Positions 34,235 to 44,697 of a stretch of DNA of 64,000 bases are shown here, piece by piece. The stretch covers positions 6,621,760-6,685,759 of the forward strand of contig LNAC01000001.1 in NCBI GenBank assembly GCA_002007465.1, written 5' to 3'. Numbering within the stretch: position 1 is the first letter of the stretch; each line of letters starts with the position of its first letter. The position numbers and the translations under genes are program-made. Under the pieces are notes generated by a model. It had not been told where the DNA came from and did no database searches. It was given only the letters and a program-made list of their open reading frames with translations. Source of the stretch: Ailurus styani. Taxonomy: Eukaryota > Chordata > Mammalia > Carnivora > Ailuridae.

Positions 34235-34436
34235 GGGGCGCCTGGGTGGCTCAGTGGGTTAAAGCCTGGCCTTCAGCTCAGGTCATGATCTCAGGGTCCT
34301 GGGATCAAGGCCCGCATCTGGCTCCCTGCTCAGCAGGGAGCCTGCTTCCTCCTCTCTCTGCCTGCCTCTCACCCTACTTGTGATCGATCTCTCTCTCTCT
34401 CTCTGGTAAATCAATCAATCAATCAATCAATCTTTA
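34235..34436 (+). mobile_element. Can-SINE with (TCAA)n tail
   Basis: Forward SINE: GGGGCGCCTGGGTGGCTCAG, TGGGTTAAAGCCTGGCCTTC, CTCAGGTCATGATCTCAGGG, CTCCCTGCTCAGCAGGGAGC, CTACTTGTGATCGATCTCTC. The usual AAATAAATAAAATCTTT tail is replaced by AAATCAATCAATCAATCAAT ending TCTTTAG, a local expansion of a variant tail tetramer. A clear target duplication was not found. Confidence 0.94.
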
Positions 34437-36353
34437 GCATCCCCTTTTTTTTTTTTTAAATGATGACGAGCTTGTCCTGGAGCTGAGTGCTGAGGCGAAT
34501 GATGACTAGCACTTGCTGAGTAGTTGAGGGACACCGACTCCTGGGCTGGGCTTCCTTATCTCTTTGGAAGGGCCCTGTCTCCCATGTAGCAGGTGCCTCT
34601 TCTCCGTCCCTGGCGGGGCAGAGGCCTCGGGAGCGGGTTGGTCCTCCTCACCCATGGAGTCTGGGATTCCCCTGTGCGGTGTCCTGCTCATACTCTGCTC
34701 TTCCCCTTGTCCCTTCCCGGCCCTTTATTGCAATAAATTCACGATCGCCTGAGGGATGATCTTGCCGGACTGCTTTCAGGTTTCCTGTTAAGTGGTAAAC
34801 ATCTACGCCGCCCACATCTGCCACTCGAGGGTCTTTTCCCTTCTCAGACTCGCCCAAGCTGAGCAGGACTGTACCAACCTGGGGACGATGACGATGAGGG
34901 GGGGCGAGGGGAGGAGGAACCCCACTTCGAACCAGCAGGTAAAGCAGCCCCCACCGCTCTTGGCAGGACAGTAGGGCGGGTGTTTTAAAGCCTGCGTGAC
35001 ACAAATGTGAGTCAGAGCACAGAATCCAGGCGGGCTTCAGACAGGCCCCAAGTGGTAGCAGGAGCGGGCGCATCAGAGCCCGAGATGCGAGAAGTAGTGT
35101 GAGAAGAACTCACACGGAGCAGGTGCGAGTCAGTGGCGTTTTGTTCCATAAGTGGTGCCTGCCCAGCTGGGAGGGTCAGAGAGCCCAGGCAGAGCCCCCC
35201 CGGGGTCGCTCCGCCCTGCAGTCTGGGTCCTGGAGGGCACGGGAGTCGTGGGGAAGGACCGTTGAAGTTCAGGCGTGATGGGTCCTCCTAGAATGAGCCA
35301 GGACAGAGCGCCTCGGCCCCGCCTGACCTTTGTAGACCTGACCTTGCTCCAGTCCTTTGCAGATTTCCCAGGTACTCCTCTCGTACATTTCAGTTCCATT
35401 TCAGGAAAGTAGTCTCACTGGATACCTAACAGTAACTTTTCCTTGGCCTGACTTCAAGTGAGAAGGAACTAGAAATCCGGGAGGAGAGGATCCTTCTAGG
35501 CAAGGTGTCCTGAATTTTCTGTTTCCTGTATATAGAAAGCCCCATGGGCGACACAGCCTGGCTGAGATTCCTCCAGGGTCTGGGTGCTGCGGTTTCTCCC
35601 CAGCCTGGGCTCAGGGCTCACGTGCATGCCCCTTGTTACCCCAACATATGGGCGGAACACACGTGCCAAGTGCTGTTTACTAGCTTTACCCAGGTTCATG
35701 GTACAGGCCCAAAATAGGAGCCTTCCTCCCTGGCCAGACACGGGAGCTGCCTGGCCTTCACCCGCCGTGGCCGGGACACTCGGTGGGACAGCCCGCTCGG
35801 GCTCCCGAGGTGGCTTGTGTCGGAGCTGTGGTTCTGTGTCTTGTTGCATGCTTTCGGAAGTTCTTAAATCCTGGCGGGTCTTCGCGGTCCTCCTGCCCGT
35901 GGTGCAACCCTCAGGATCTGCGGAAACAAGGCCTGTGGATTTGTAGCCTTTCTGCGGCCCCAGTTCTTAAAAGTACTTCTTACCACTTTCGAGTAATAGC
36001 GGGCACTGGCTTTCAAGATTTTGGCAGTATTCCAAGCCTTTTTGGTGTTCTTAATCTCCTGTATAAGTCGTCTGGTTGTCTTGGGCAGTGCAGGCGCTCC
36101 TGAGTTTGTCACCTCCTCCGTGAAGCCTTCCTAAGGGCCGAGTTGTCTGTTCTCTGAATTGGTTTCACTGTGAAGCATTATCTCAAAGTAAGACTCTGTA
36201 TCTACCAAGGTTAAGTAAATGTGAACGTGTTAGTATATTTTTCTTTAAGCTTTGTTTAAATATAAGAAGTTATTTTACACACCCTGCTCCATTTCACTTC
36301 CCCAATAACCCTGTCTTCCCTCCCTCCTTTCCAAAAGGGACCTCTTCCTATTA
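34437..36353. other. Non-coding sequence
   Basis: Starts with a T tract at about 34445-34457. 34507-34545 may be a MIR scrap. Otherwise GC-rich and unique to about 36100, then AT-rich (36120-36290) up to the transposon. Open frames lack domains. Confidence 0.5.
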
Positions 36354-36522
36354 TACAGCTGACGCTTGAACAATGGGAGGGTTGGGGTACCGACCGCCCC
36401 CCCAACCCCCGCTTGCAGTCAGAAATCCATCTCAAGCTCTGGATTCCCCACAACTTCACCAGTAACCAGACATTGACTAGAAGCCTTAATCACCATCTAA
36501 ACAGTCGACTGACACATCTTGG

Positions 36523-36723
36523 TTTTTTTTGTTTTGGGGGGGGGGTTTGTTTTTAAAATTTTATTTATTTTTTTGTCAGAGAGAGCACAAGCAGGCAGAG
36601 CGGCAGGCAGAAGCAGCCTCCCCGCTGAGCAAGGAGCCCTAAGCGGGACTCAGTCCCAGGAGCCTGGGATCATGACTTGAGCCAAAGGCAGCTGCTTAAC
36701 CAACTGAGCCACCCAGGCGTCCC
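36523..36723 (-). mobile_element. Can-SINE inside the Tigger element
   Basis: Reverse SINE: T/G-rich tail with a G10 run, TTTATTTATTTTTTTGTCAG, GCACAAGCAGGCAGAGCGG, CTCAGTCCCAGGAGCCTGGG, head ending CCACCCAGGCGTCCC. It is flanked by ACTGACACATCTT on the left and GTTGACACATTTT on the right, an imperfect target duplication within the host transposon. Confidence 0.93.
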
Positions 36724-36810
36724 AGTTGACACATTTTGTACGTTATTTGTATTATAGGCTGTATTCTCAAAGCAAGCTTGAAAAAAAGAAATTAAGAAAA
36801 TCATCAGAAG

Positions 36811-37010
36811 TGGTGCCTGGGTGACTCACTTGTTAAGCATCTGCCTTCAGCTCAGGTCATGAACCCAGGGTACTGGGATCAAGCCCCAAGTTGGGCTCCC
36901 TGCTCGGTGGGAAGCCTGTTTCTCCTGCTCCACCTGCTTGTGTTCCTTCTGCCTCTGTGTCTCTCTCTCTCTCTGTCAAATAAATGAATATGTCTTAAAA
37001 AAAAAAAAAA
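36811..37010 (+). mobile_element. Can-SINE inside the Tigger element, opposite strand
   Basis: Forward SINE: TGGTGCCTGGGTGACTCACT, GCATCTGCCTTCAGCTCAGG, TACTGGGATCAAGCCCCAAG, CTCTGTCAAATAAATGAATA, poly-A to 37010. AAAATCATCAGAA precedes and AAAAATCAGAGAA follows, a diverged target duplication. It and the 36523 copy inserted independently in opposite orientation. Confidence 0.93.
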
Positions 37011-37121
37011 GTAAATAAAAATCAGAGAAAATACGTTTATGGGACTGTACTCCACCAAAAAAAATCCGCACGTAAGTGGACCCGTACACTTCACACTTGT
37101 GTCATCTGAGGGTCAGGTGTA

Positions 37122-37974
37122 CCTATAATTTCCTTTTGTTTTTGGAAATGCATCACTTATATATATGTATACATAGACATCCTAGTGTCTGTTGTGCAAA
37201 GCATTGGAAACAAAGAAAAAGGAAGCCTGTGGCCTACTGGGAGAAGCAGTGCTAGACCAAGGAGGTAGATTCCGTTTTGCAGTTGGTTAAATATTTTATT
37301 TTCAACTATGTTCCACACCTGGAGAAATCTAGAGATGAAAGCGACCAAGACGTTCAACACTGAAGAGACTTGGAGATAGATGTCAGGGTATGTAACAGCC
37401 TGGCAGCTGGAGAAGGAAGGTGTTACAGAAGATCTCTGTGAGATGGGTTTTGAAGGGTGAACAGGAGTTTGCTTGGCAAGCTCTTGCTTCCTGAAAATTT
37501 CAGGATGGCTCCTAGGTAGAGTAAATGCTTAGTTACTAAACACGAAACGTAATTGTGTCGTTAGATGCTGGGCACTGCGGAGACCCTCTGCTGGCTCTTC
37601 CCCTCCCAGCACTTAATAAATTGAGGCTGACGTGTCTCCGTCCCTTCCCTCCCACCCGTCCTTGATTTGGAAAGTTGGGGGCATGAGGGGGTGTGGGAGT
37701 GGAATTATTTTTGCCCTTGGGTGTGATAACCCTGACTGTAGAGGTTACCTTTCTTCTAACTAGTTCTTCAGAACCATGCTTGGCCTTGACTCGGTTCTGG
37801 CTGTGCTGTGGGAGCTGGCTCTGCTTCATTACCCTGAATAGAAATCCCAAGTATGGTCTTCTGAATGGGGAGTACACGGACCTGGGAGGTCCAGTGGGTC
37901 CTTTCTCTGCCTTGCTGTGTAATCGGGCAGGTTATGTTACAGGATTGCATCCCAAGAGATGACCCTGTTGTTTT
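37122..37974. other. Unique non-coding sequence
   Basis: Contains a TATATATATGTATACATA patch near 37159-37176; otherwise no recognised feature. The frames running rightward owe their length to the 18-bp array beyond. Confidence 0.5.
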
Positions 37975-37989
37975 AAAGGAGGAGCAAGT

Positions 37990-38825
37990 GGGGCACCTGG
38001 GTGTTTCACTTGGTTTGAGCGTCCGACTCTTGCTCTCGGCTCAGGTCTTGCTCTCGGCTCAGGTCTTGCTCTCGGCTCAGGTCTTGCTCTCGGCTCAGGT
38101 CTTGCTCTCGGCTCAGGTCTTGCTCTCGGCTCAGGTCTTGCTCTCGGCTCAGGTCTTGCTCTCGGCTCAGGTCTTGCTCTCGGCTCAGGTCTTGCTCTCG
38201 GCTCAGGTCTTGCTCTCGGCTCAGGTCTTGCTCTCGGCTCAGGTCTTGCTCTCGGCTCAGGTCTTGCTCTCGGCTCAGGTCTTGCTCTCGGCTCAGGTCT
38301 TGCTCTCGGCTCAGGTCTTGCTCTCGGCTCAGGTCTTGCTCTCGGCTCAGGTCTTGCTCTCGGCTCAGGTCTTGCTCTCGGCTCAGGTCTTGCTCTCGGC
38401 TCAGGTCTTGCTCTCGGCTCAGGTCTTGCTCTCGGCTCAGGTCTTGCTCTCGGCTCAGGTCTTGCTCTCGGCTCAGGTCTTGCTCTCGGCTCAGGTCTTG
38501 CTCTCGGCTCAGGTCTTGCTCTCGGCTCAGGTCTTGCTCTCGGCTCAGGTCTTGCTCTCGGCTCAGGTCTTGCTCTCGGCTCAGGTCTTGCTCTCGGCTC
38601 AGGTCTTGCTCTCGGCTCAGGTCTTGCTCTCGGCTCAGGTCTTGCTCTCGGCTCAGGTCTTGCTCTCGGCTCAGGTCTTGCTCTCGGCTCAGGTCTTGCT
38701 CTCGGCTCAGGTCTTGCTCTCGGCTCAGGTCTTGCTCTCGGCTCAGGTCTTGCTCTCAGGGTTGTGAATTCAGGCCCCTTGTTGGACTCCACACTGGGCG
38801 TGGAGCCTACTTTAAAAATAAAAAT
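37990..38825 (+). mobile_element. Older Can-SINE carrying an internal minisatellite
   Basis: Forward SINE of the older subfamily: head GGGGCACCTGGGTGTTTCAC, GGTTTGAGCGTCCGACTCTT, then the tandem array, then CTCAGGGTTGTGAATTCAGG, GGACTCCACACTGGGCGTGG, AGCCTACTTTAAAAATAAAA. AAAGGAGGAGCAAGT (37975-37989) and AAAGGAGGGAAAAGT (38826-38840) match at 12 of 15 positions and form the target-site duplication, so array and SINE are one insertion that later expanded from within. Confidence 0.93.
38029..38757. repeat. 18-bp perfect minisatellite, 40 copies plus a partial
   Basis: The unit CTTGCTCTCGGCTCAGGT repeats 40 times from 38029 to 38748 without a visible change, then breaks off in a partial unit (CTTGCTCTC) that runs back into the SINE. 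The unit is a piece of the host SINE (the 'TCGGCTCAGGTC' region). Because 18 is a multiple of three, several frames stay open (LLSAQV on plus, RARPEP on minus), but this is a repeat and not a gene. Perfect homogeneity implies very recent expansion. Confidence 0.98.
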
Positions 38826-38840
38826 AAAGGAGGGAAAAGT

Positions 38841-39249
38841 ATATTAGGAAACTCTAGCTTCCTAAGATTCGAATGGTTTGAAAAGCAGAGTGTAGCCGGG
38901 ATACTGGTTTCTGTAATTTCATACCCTTTTAAAAATATTAGTCAACCACGTGAATCCTGATTGATTATACGATGGGCCTGGGAATGGCGAGGGTTGGCTG
39001 CAACAGTTCATTTCCGGGACGCATCCCTCTCCTTTCTCACGGGCCTTGAGAAATACTACCTTGAAGCATGGACGGTCCCGTTGCATGACAGCGGCAGTGT
39101 TGCAATCCTGTCTGTTCTTCATGGGAAAGTCACCGAAAAGGCCCTCAGACACACTCGGCCCGGGTGCTTGCCTGTTCTGTCTGAACCAGGGGTAGCTTCC
39201 TGGCCCTCCAAGGACTCTGTGCCTGGAGGAAGTGGCTCAGATAAGTGAT
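38841..39249. other. Unique non-coding sequence
   Basis: No repeat or exon recognised; composition changes from mixed to AT-rich towards the right. Confidence 0.5.
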
Positions 39250-40840
39250 GACAGCACAATAGATTTCCCCTTCGTCCCTTGTATAGTAAAATAAATGTGA
39301 GTGCTGTTTAATGCATCACCTCATTTCATATTGCATTTGCCAAGAAAGTGCAATTTTATTGAACATTAGGATTGAATTCTTAACTGAGTAATCAATTTCA
39401 GTAGTAAGTTAAAATGCCTTCTATTAATGGACAACTGCAACCGTTAATCAGAGTTACAGTGGATTAACAGTTGTCAGCATTTATGCTAATAGCTCTTATA
39501 AACCATGGGCTTGTGAATTGCACTTCATACTTCCATATTTCTCCAACAGTTGGTAATACTTTTTGCTTGAAGGTATTGATTGTGTTGTCCCTGTGCTGGC
39601 TCCTTGGAGATGTAAAGAGATGTAAATGACATTTTCACGGTGATGACACAGTATCACCTTCTGGTCTTGCACACTTGGCTTTGTGTCAGAATAGATGGAA
39701 AGGGTTCATTTGTTCTGGTGCTCTACTGTTTAATTTGATCTGGTGTGTGACTAAAGCAAGACAAATAGTATTTTTAATGAAACCATTTAATAACCTCTGG
39801 TAGCTTAGAATCGAAGGCATTGGAAAAATGCAATTAAGGAATGGCTAGATGTAAACAACAGAGGAAAAAAATCACTGCTTCAGCTCCACTGACCCAATTC
39901 ATTGTACTTTCAGAGTTTCATCGCCTTAAATGGTTTTGAACCAATGAAGCTGGATTCCCTTAAAAAGACGGACAGCCCATCGTGTGAACTATAGTTTGTG
40001 GACAGATTTATATTGGTGAGTTACTGTAAAATATCTCCAGGTAAAAGCTCAGGTTTTTTAAAACCCCTCTGGAATGCGTTTTCAATTAGTTGATTACTAT
40101 GGATTGCCAGCAGGCTCTGGATGTTTCATTGGGATGTCTAATAGCAGGATCCTATTGATTGTCTTTCAATTAATTGCATCTGGTATTTTCATTTATCAAA
40201 AGCAAAATACATGTAATTAACTCTGAAGCAATATAGCTCAGTATAAAGTGATTGTTTCTGCTGTTGCTGCTGCTACAGAGATAAGTCAACGGAAATTATA
40301 CTACTAGGAAACTCAAGGCAGAATGGAAGTCGTGTTAGGACTTCTCGACGTATTAATTACAAAGAATAAAAATGAATTAGGGAGATAGTCTCCTGCCACC
40401 CCAAAGACGCTCGAGTGAAAAGGTAGACGGACGTCTTTAGAAAGCAGCTTGCTGATGAAGGCACATCTCTAATGAGCTTAGATTTTAAGAGTTACCAACC
40501 TCCAGGATGTCTTGAGCACGAAATGATTTTTTTCTGGAGTTGATTGCGGATGTGGGTGTGCTCGGAGGGGAGCATTCAATTTTGCCTGCACTCCCTCAGT
40601 GTGGCTGAGAAAATCCTCGATCGATGTAGTTCAATCCTTTACCCAGAGCAAGGTTTGGAGGTCCAGAGTCTAGTTGCAACACGCCGCTTGCCATTTTTCA
40701 CAAAACCTGCATCTTAACTCAGAGTCTCAAAATGGCAACTTCTCAGGAGTGATTGATGTTTACCCTGCTGGAAAAAAATGTTTTCTCCTTGAGCTAACAG
40801 TGTCATTTAAAAGCAAGACAAAGAGTGTGTGAGCAAATTT
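39250..40840. promoter_or_regulatory. Large AT-rich block, candidate conserved non-coding cluster
   Basis: About 1.6 kb free of SINEs and microsatellites. Words include ACTGAGTAATCAATTTC, CGTTAATCAGAG, GGATTAAC (39461, OTX/bicoid-like), TTATGCTAATAGC (39481, octamer-like), TTTCAATTAATTGCATC and GTAATTAACTCTG. The absence of repeats, even composition and clustered homeodomain/POU words resemble vertebrate developmental enhancers. Real conservation is untested. Confidence 0.5.
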
Positions 40841-42714
40841 TCTTGGTGTCCTTTCTGTCAAACCCCTGGGCATGTTGCCCAAAGTGTTGGACAGCATCGA
40901 GCCCCCCCCCGGTTCGGAGATGGGCAGGTGCGCCCCTGCAGGTTTGGGCCCAGCTTCCTTGGAGCCGGGCTCCGTTAGAGACCTTGTGAGCAGTAGTCTT
41001 CCGTGAGCACCGGTGGGGGGAGGCTGAGCACAACCACAGCCTGACCCTAACGAGCAGAGAGGCCTGTGGCCCAGGGAAGGGTCTCCTCACGCACGCGCGC
41101 GTGTGTGTGTCCCCGTCCCCATGGCGCAGGGGCAGTTAGAGATCCTGACAGCAAACTCCCTGAGACCTGGGCCTCTTCCAGGCATGTGCAGGTCTTCTTG
41201 CATGGGGATTCAGTAGCTGGTCTCTGCTCCCCAACTCCCTGCCTTTTTTAAGATTAAATTTGGTGTCCTAATCCTGAAGCCTCTCCCAGGAGTGACCCGA
41301 GAGGGCTTGCCCGACCAAAGGCCACAGTGGAATGTAGGGGTCAGAGGGTTACTGATCAGAGGAGACTCCATGTTCTTGGAACAATTCTAAGAACTTCGCG
41401 CTGGCCAGGGCGAGAGACTAGAGATACTGAACATTCTTTGGGGGAGATGGGTGTATTTATTAGTAAGTCACGATGGCCACGTTCAGCCTTTCAGTTTTGC
41501 CTTTCAAGGCCAACATTAATTCTTTTCTTTCACCCATTCTTCTCAAAGAAACTTTTCTTGAAGACTCCATGTGCTGGAGTCTAACCCAGGTTTCTCAGGC
41601 AGAGAGATGATGTTGTTACAGAATCTTTGTGGGCCCGCTGGTTTCAGTATTGGGTGCTGGGGCCGAAGGTGGTTTCGGTGGGTCACGGCCATGGTGATGG
41701 CAATCCAGCGGGCTCCCTCCCACAGGCGTCCAGTTCTGTGTCCAAATGCTGGCGGTGCCTTGTGTCAAGTCGTTCACTGAAAGGTGCTTGAGGCTCACCT
41801 GCCGGCCAGGGAAACATCTCTGTTGGTTACCCAAAACTGGAGGGTAATGCTTGGTACATTGTATAGATCCCACAGGTTTGGAAAACTATTTCCCCTAAAG
41901 ATAGGAATGTGGGAATGCATAGTAAAGGATGAAATGGGCTTTTTTTAAAATAAAATATATATATCAAAAATGGTTGAGTAACCGCGTTTTCATTGGACTT
42001 GACCTGGTAATTGAACCACGCGGGCTCCTGTCTATCGATGGTTTTGATCTCAGAGAGAAGAACGTTCACGTTGCATAAATGCATCTGTATTAGAATGAGG
42101 TTACAACATGGCTCCTGAGAACGGATTTTTCCTGAGAACTGAGGCGCTCAGACACTGGCCTGACGCACTTGTTCCGCTTCTGTGTTTGGACATCATTCGG
42201 GGAAACAGTTTTAGATAGCCCCTTGGAGGAGCTCAAGGTGTTGAGGACCACCCTGGGGTCAACTGCAGTCGCAGCATGGCCGTTGTGCAAGGAGGATGCT
42301 CTGTCTACGACCAAACCCTGTTGGCCTGGAGCCCCCCACCCCCCACCCCCCCTGCATCCTGCTGGGGAGTTTCCCTTTGCCCCACCACCCTCACAAGTAC
42401 AGGGGGGCTGGGGTCCCGCACGTCCCTGGAGGCATGTGCTGGCTCTCAGAGCTCTGTCTGGGGCTCGTCCCTGCCCAGGAGGGTGTACCCCCGTTTTTGG
42501 CAGAGGGACAGCTGGCATTGCCACCCAAGGAGGGACCATGTGTTGATTTCAACCCGGTAACTCACCTGCTGAGGTCCCCGGTCTAGACAAATCTTGTTTA
42601 ATGTGGCCAGAGAAGAAGGAAGTAGATGTTTTGCACAAAACTCATGAAAAGCCACAGACACCGAATGGCAAACCTCCGAGGCTCCCGAGCTGTTTACACG
42701 GCCTTTCTGACCTT
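40841..42714. other. GC-rich non-coding sequence
   Basis: Includes a short alternating CG/TG tract at 41088-41110 and C-runs at 40903-40911 and 42331-42351. No exon, RNA or repeat family recognised. 41942-41965 is AT-simple (AAAATAAAATATATATAT). Confidence 0.5.
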
Positions 42715-42990
42715 GGTATTTTTGAGGACGTCCTCACTTAATAGCGTTGTGTGCCTGTTATTCTAGACTTCATTATTTTGGTTTATAGCCATTTTAAAAA
42801 TAAATTTCACATGAAACATTTCAGTTTTCTTCCTGCAAAGAGGCTCATTTTGTCATCATGAATGAATCATGACACGCGAAGTTTACATCTTGGCGTTTTT
42901 TTGTAGTTTTGCTCTTCGTTCTGTATGTTGCTACTTGTTAGAATGGAAACCCCACATGCTCTCTGGTTTGCCGATCTCGCCTGGAACCAG
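42715..42990. other. AT-rich island, possible conserved non-coding element
   Basis: Contains TTCATTATTTTGGTTTATAG, CATCATGAATGAATCATGAC (a near-palindrome of TCATGA words) and TTTTAAAAATAAATTTCAC. No repeat family recognised. Confidence 0.35.
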
Positions 42991-44343
42991 AATTTGTCCT
43001 CCATCAGTTCAGACGGGTCGTTGTTGTCACTGAAAAATTAACCCTTGCAGCAGCCCCCCGTGACCTTGGGATCGCAACAGAAGAGGTAGGGAGGAAGAAG
43101 CGCTTTTTGCAAACTGTGTAGAGATACGTGGAAATGCAAATCGGAGCTCTTGGCCTTTATTCCGTAAAATGATGGCGGGGTCGTGGTGGCTGTGGTTTGG
43201 CAGGGACGTGGCTGCAAATCCAGCTGCTTGTGCCCAGAGAGGCTTGCCCACCGAGTTATTCTGACCGGTTGTAATAAGGATGTGCAAGCTCGGTCTGCGT
43301 CCCAGGCCCCCGAGGAAAGGTGGCAAGCAGGGGTCCCCAGGGCACCGGCGATGGCTGTGCCTGCTGGATGGGGAGAGCGTCACCCGGGCCTGCCGGGGGC
43401 ACCAGGCTGAGCTGACCAGTCCGCAGTGGGGCTTGAGCGGGCCAGCAGGGTTCCGTGAAGCGCTCCGCCTGGCTGTTGGGGCCGCTGCCCCGTTTCTGCC
43501 AAGACTGAGTTCTTTCTCAGATAAACAGAAGGGGGTATTGCCTGACTCTAGAAGCCAGTAGCTCCGCCGTGGGTGGGTGTGTTGGTCCTGGCGCCGCGGC
43601 CTCCAGGGTCCTCCTGAGCTCTCAGCCTGCGCGGGGGACGTGGGATCCCGCTCCAGCTTTTCGGCCAGAGACAAGACTGCCAACATCGGAAACCACAAAC
43701 CAGAGAGCGATCCGCAGGGCCTTCTATGTGTAGGGGAACTCTCTGGACGAGGAACAGTCGGGAGGCCGGGATGGGGGGTGGAAGATGCTGCTGGGGCTTC
43801 AGCCAGCGCTGCGGAGAGGGGAGGAGGGCCCCAGCTGGGCTCTGGGTGCTTGGGGCTTGTTCGGATTTTGTTCCTGGGCCGCGGATCCAAGCTCCCGTGG
43901 GAGCCGTTCTCTGGAGGTGTTGATTCAGCCCGTGTTCCTTCCTCCCGAGGATCTCAAGACCCTCCCGCGGCTTCTGCGTAGAAGCACAGAGATCGTCCAG
44001 CCAAGACCCCCCCTTGTTTCTGTTCTCAGGAGTTTCTCCTTGTCCGCGCCACACGGGCCAGCCTCCCGACTCGTCCTAGGGGGTTGTTTTCTGCTGTTGA
44101 TCCTGTTTGCCCACGTCCCACTCCTCAAGACTGCTGGTTCCAATCATGGCCGGTTAACCAGCCAGGGAGGCGTGGGACGAAACAGAGGGTCTTAATTTTC
44201 ACTCTGTCATCCGTGTGTCCGGAAGAAGCAAGCCTGTTGGTACTTCCTGGGGTTCCGGGCCAGGGTTGGTCTCTGCCGCGTTGTGCTGCTGCTGGAGGGC
44301 CCGGCCGGGGAGCGGTCGTGCGGCAGGAGCTGCGACCTTGTGG
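42991..44343. other. GC- and CpG-rich non-coding sequence
   Basis: CpGs are frequent between about 43160 and 44080. The 287-codon minus-strand frame (43027-43890) and its overlapping plus-strand frames have no domain and reflect low stop-codon density. Confidence 0.5.
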
Positions 44344-44697
44344 AGCACACCGTCTACACTATCCACATACCATCCACACACCACCCACACACCGTCCACA
44401 CCGTCTACACACCATCCACACCCCATCCACACACCGTCCACACCGTCTACACCATTCACGCACCGTCCACGCACCGTCCACACACCATTCACACCGTCCA
44501 CACACCATCTACACACCATTCACCCCGTCCACACCCCGTCCACACCCCGTCCACACCCCGTCCACACCCCGTCCACACCCCGTCCACCCCCCGTCCACAC
44601 ACCGTCCACACACCGTCCACACACCGCCCACACCCCGTCCACACACCGCCCACACCCCGTCCACACCATCCACACACCGTCCACACACCATCCACAC
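44344..44697. repeat. C-rich imperfect minisatellite (CACACCGTCCA-type units)
   Basis: About 350 bp of 10-12-bp units built on CACACCGTCCA, CACACCATCCA and CACCCCGTCCA. The plus strand is almost devoid of G except in CGTCC, so the minus strand is G/T-rich (GGACGGGGTGTGGACGGGG). A subarray at about 44525-44595 has C4 runs every 12 bp. Three plus-strand frames are open (HTPSTPRPH-type translations), an artefact of the repeat. Confidence 0.96.

Larger units (their letters stand above)
36356..37119 (-). mobile_element. Tigger2/MER28-like DNA transposon hosting two SINEs
   Basis: Left end CAGCTGACGCTTGAACAATG is followed by GGGTACCGACCG and CCAACCCCCGC; the right end reads GTAAGTGGACCCGTACACTT and finishes GTCAGGTG. 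The ends form terminal inverted repeats of the CAGTTGACCCTTGAACAA type. Inner landmarks AAACAGTCGACTGACACAT, TTGTACGTTATTTGTATTAT and TTAAGAAAATCATCAGAAG follow the MER28 order. TA dinucleotides at 36354-36355 and 37120-37121 are the mariner-type target duplication. It has no transposase and was a non-autonomous copy. Confidence 0.88.

Noticed and set aside
38029..38748. CRISPR-like or satellite array
   Set aside because: Repeats are directly adjacent with no spacers, in a vertebrate genome, and confined to one SINE; it is a local minisatellite, not a CRISPR array or centromeric satellite.
37865..38792. Long open frames of 300 codons (plus) and 286 codons (minus) with hexapeptide repeats LLSAQV and RARPEP
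   Set aside because: They are translations of the 18-bp minisatellite; any 18-bp repeat without a stop stays open in the same frame. No flanking domain, promoter or splice context.
43027..43890. 287-codon minus-strand frame
   Set aside because: No domain or familiar sequence, proline/serine-rich composition typical of random GC-rich DNA, overlapping frames on the plus strand.
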